Assembly (NCBI RefSeq): GCF_006539185.1
Contig: NZ_BJMN01000045.1
Location: forward strand, 1 to 64,000
Direction: 5' to 3'
DNA: 64,000 nucleotides
From: Streptomyces gardneri
GTDB lineage: Bacteria > Actinomycetota > Actinomycetes > Streptomycetales > Streptomycetaceae
Position numbers and translations under genes: made by a program. A model generated the notes under the pieces. That model made no database searches and had not been told where the DNA came from. It was given only the letters and a program-made list of their open reading frames with translations. Shown in pieces: positions 63,053-64,000 of the stretch (its first letter is position 1; every line of letters starts with the position of its first letter).

Positions 63053-64000
63053 ATGGCGAACGACGGGACAGTGCAAGCAGCGGAGGAGAAGGCACCCCCG
63101 GCGCGCAGCGTCCGTGTCGTCCTCCTCGCCCTGATGATCGCGATGCTGCTCGCGATGCTGGACAACATGATCATCGGCACCGCGATGCCGACGATCGTCG
63201 GCGAGCTCGGCGGCCTGGAGCACCTCTCCTGGGTCGTCACCGCCTACACCCTGGCCACCGCCGCCTCCACCCCCCTCTGGGGCAAGCTCGGCGACATGTT
63301 CGGCCGCAAGGGCGTCTTCCTCACCTCGATCGTGATCTTCCTGATCGGCTCGGCGCTCAGCGGCATGGCCCAGGACATGGGCCAGCTCATCGGCTTCCGC
63401 ACGATCCAGGGCCTCGGCGCCGGCGGCCTCATGGTCGGCGTCATGGCGATCATCGGCGACCTGATCCCGCCCCGCGAGCGCGGCAAGTACCAGGGCATGA
63501 TGGCCGGCGTCATGGCCCTCGCCATGATCGGCGGACCGCTCGTCGGCGGCACCATCACCGACCACTGGGGCTGGCGCTGGTCCTTCTACATCAACCTGCC
63601 GCTCGGCGCCGTCGCCCTCGCCATGGTCACCACCGTCCTGCACCTGCCGAAGAAGCAGCGCGCCACGGGCACCCGGATCGACTTCCTCGGCGCCGGACTG
63701 CTGACCGTCGGCATCACCGCGATCGTCCTCGTCACCACCTGGGGCGGCACGGAGTACGCCTGGGGCTCGGCCACCATCGTCGGCCTCGCGGTCGGCGGAG
63801 CGGCCGCCCTCGCCGCCTTCCTGTGGGTGGAGACCAGGGCCGAGGACCCGATCATGCCGCTGCACATCTTCCGCAGCCGCAACTTCACCCTGATGTCCCT
63901 GATCGGCTTCATCACCGGCTTCGTGATGTTCGGCGCGGTCCTCTACCTGCCGATCTTCCAGCAGTCCGTCCAGGGCGCCTCGGCGACCAACTCGGGCCTC
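63053..64000 (+). CDS. DHA2-type MFS multidrug exporter, 3' truncated by the window
   Basis: The reading frame runs 316 codons from ATG 63053 to the window edge without a stop. It shows repeated membrane segments with the DHA2 patterns LLAMLDNMIIGTAMPTIVGEL, WVVTAYTLATAASTPLWGKLGDMFGRKGV and GLGAGGLMVGVMAIIGDLIPPRERGKYQG (in sections), plus GGTITDHWGWRWSFYINLPLG. It probably pumps drugs out with protons and is controlled by the adjacent TetR. AAGGGG lies 6 bases before ATG 63053; ATG 63047 would put it at zero spacing. Confidence 0.95.
   Translation, partial: MANDGTVQAAEEKAPPARSVRVVLLALMIAMLLAMLDNMIIGTAMPTIVGELGGLEHLSWVVTAYTLATAASTPLWGKLGDMFGRKGVFLTSIVIFLIGSALSGMAQDMGQLIGFRTIQGLGAGGLMVGVMAIIGDLIPPRERGKYQGMMAGVMALAMIGGPLVGGTITDHWGWRWSFYINLPLGAVALAMVTTVLHLPKKQRATGTRIDFLGAGLLTVGITAIVLVTTWGGTEYAWGSATIVGLAVGGAAALAAFLWVETRAEDPIMPLHIFRSRNFTLMSLIGFITGFVMFGAVLYLPIFQQSVQGASATNSGL

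Overview
This 64-kb window is high-GC chromosomal DNA from a Streptomyces-type actinomycete. The signs are a strong G/C bias at third codon positions, many GTG starts, dense translational coupling, and families typical of the genus: a whiJ-like XRE/DUF397/ATPase trio, Lsr2, ClpC, a lone NuoD2, Zur-type zinc-free ribosomal proteins and SigE-family sigma factors. The gene order (zinc-free ribosomal genes, ppa, dac, tilS-hpt-ftsH-folE, fol genes, nuoD2, panC-nadB-nadC-coaX, lsr2, clpC) resembles my memory of the S. coelicolor SCO337x-SCO343x region; I could not check this. I see no rRNA, tRNA, CRISPR array, transposase or prophage.

Left part (1-19.8 kb). It opens with the end of a FUSC-type membrane protein. 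Next is a small signalling locus: a secreted protein, a SigE-family sigma factor, and a membrane protein carrying the same extracytoplasmic domain as the secreted protein. A divergent Zur-type box then separates rpmB-rpsN from rpmG-rpmE2 plus a COG0523 protein that has lost its GTP-binding motifs. The whiJ-like trio, an aldehyde dehydrogenase, a DinB protein, and a PadR regulator with its DrrAB-like exporter and three matching operators follow. A BNR lipoprotein, a glutamate decarboxylase/YfeO-like ion channel pair, a YbjQ protein, a DedA protein, a ThrE-like exporter and inorganic pyrophosphatase close this part.

Middle (19.8-39.3 kb). A PBP4-type carboxypeptidase, a DUF2342 metalloprotease, tilS, hpt and ftsH lead into folate synthesis: folE on the plus strand, then folK-folB-(NTF2-like)-folP as a coupled minus-strand operon. 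Between the two lies a decayed intein/HINT fragment and a SUKH-like gene, and folE itself has two islands of atypical codons. A LysX-like lysyltransferase, an esterase and a glycine betaine/choline ABC system (ATPase on the minus strand, two permeases and a binding lipoprotein on the plus strand) follow.

Right part (39.3-64 kb). Here are a GNAT enzyme, nuoD2, a MidA-type methyltransferase, a NarL-type two-component pair, an ArsR-like regulator, an aldolase/lyase, and a tightly overlapped cofactor operon (DUF2520-panC-nadB-nadC-coaX). Then come a BlaI-type regulator with a probable leaderless mRNA, an N-acetylglutamate synthase-type GNAT, lsr2, and clpC behind ClgR-like boxes and a SigR-like promoter. 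The window ends with a NACHT-domain STAND protein, an M23 peptidase with a structured leader, and a TetR/MFS pair with two operators; the MFS gene runs off the edge.
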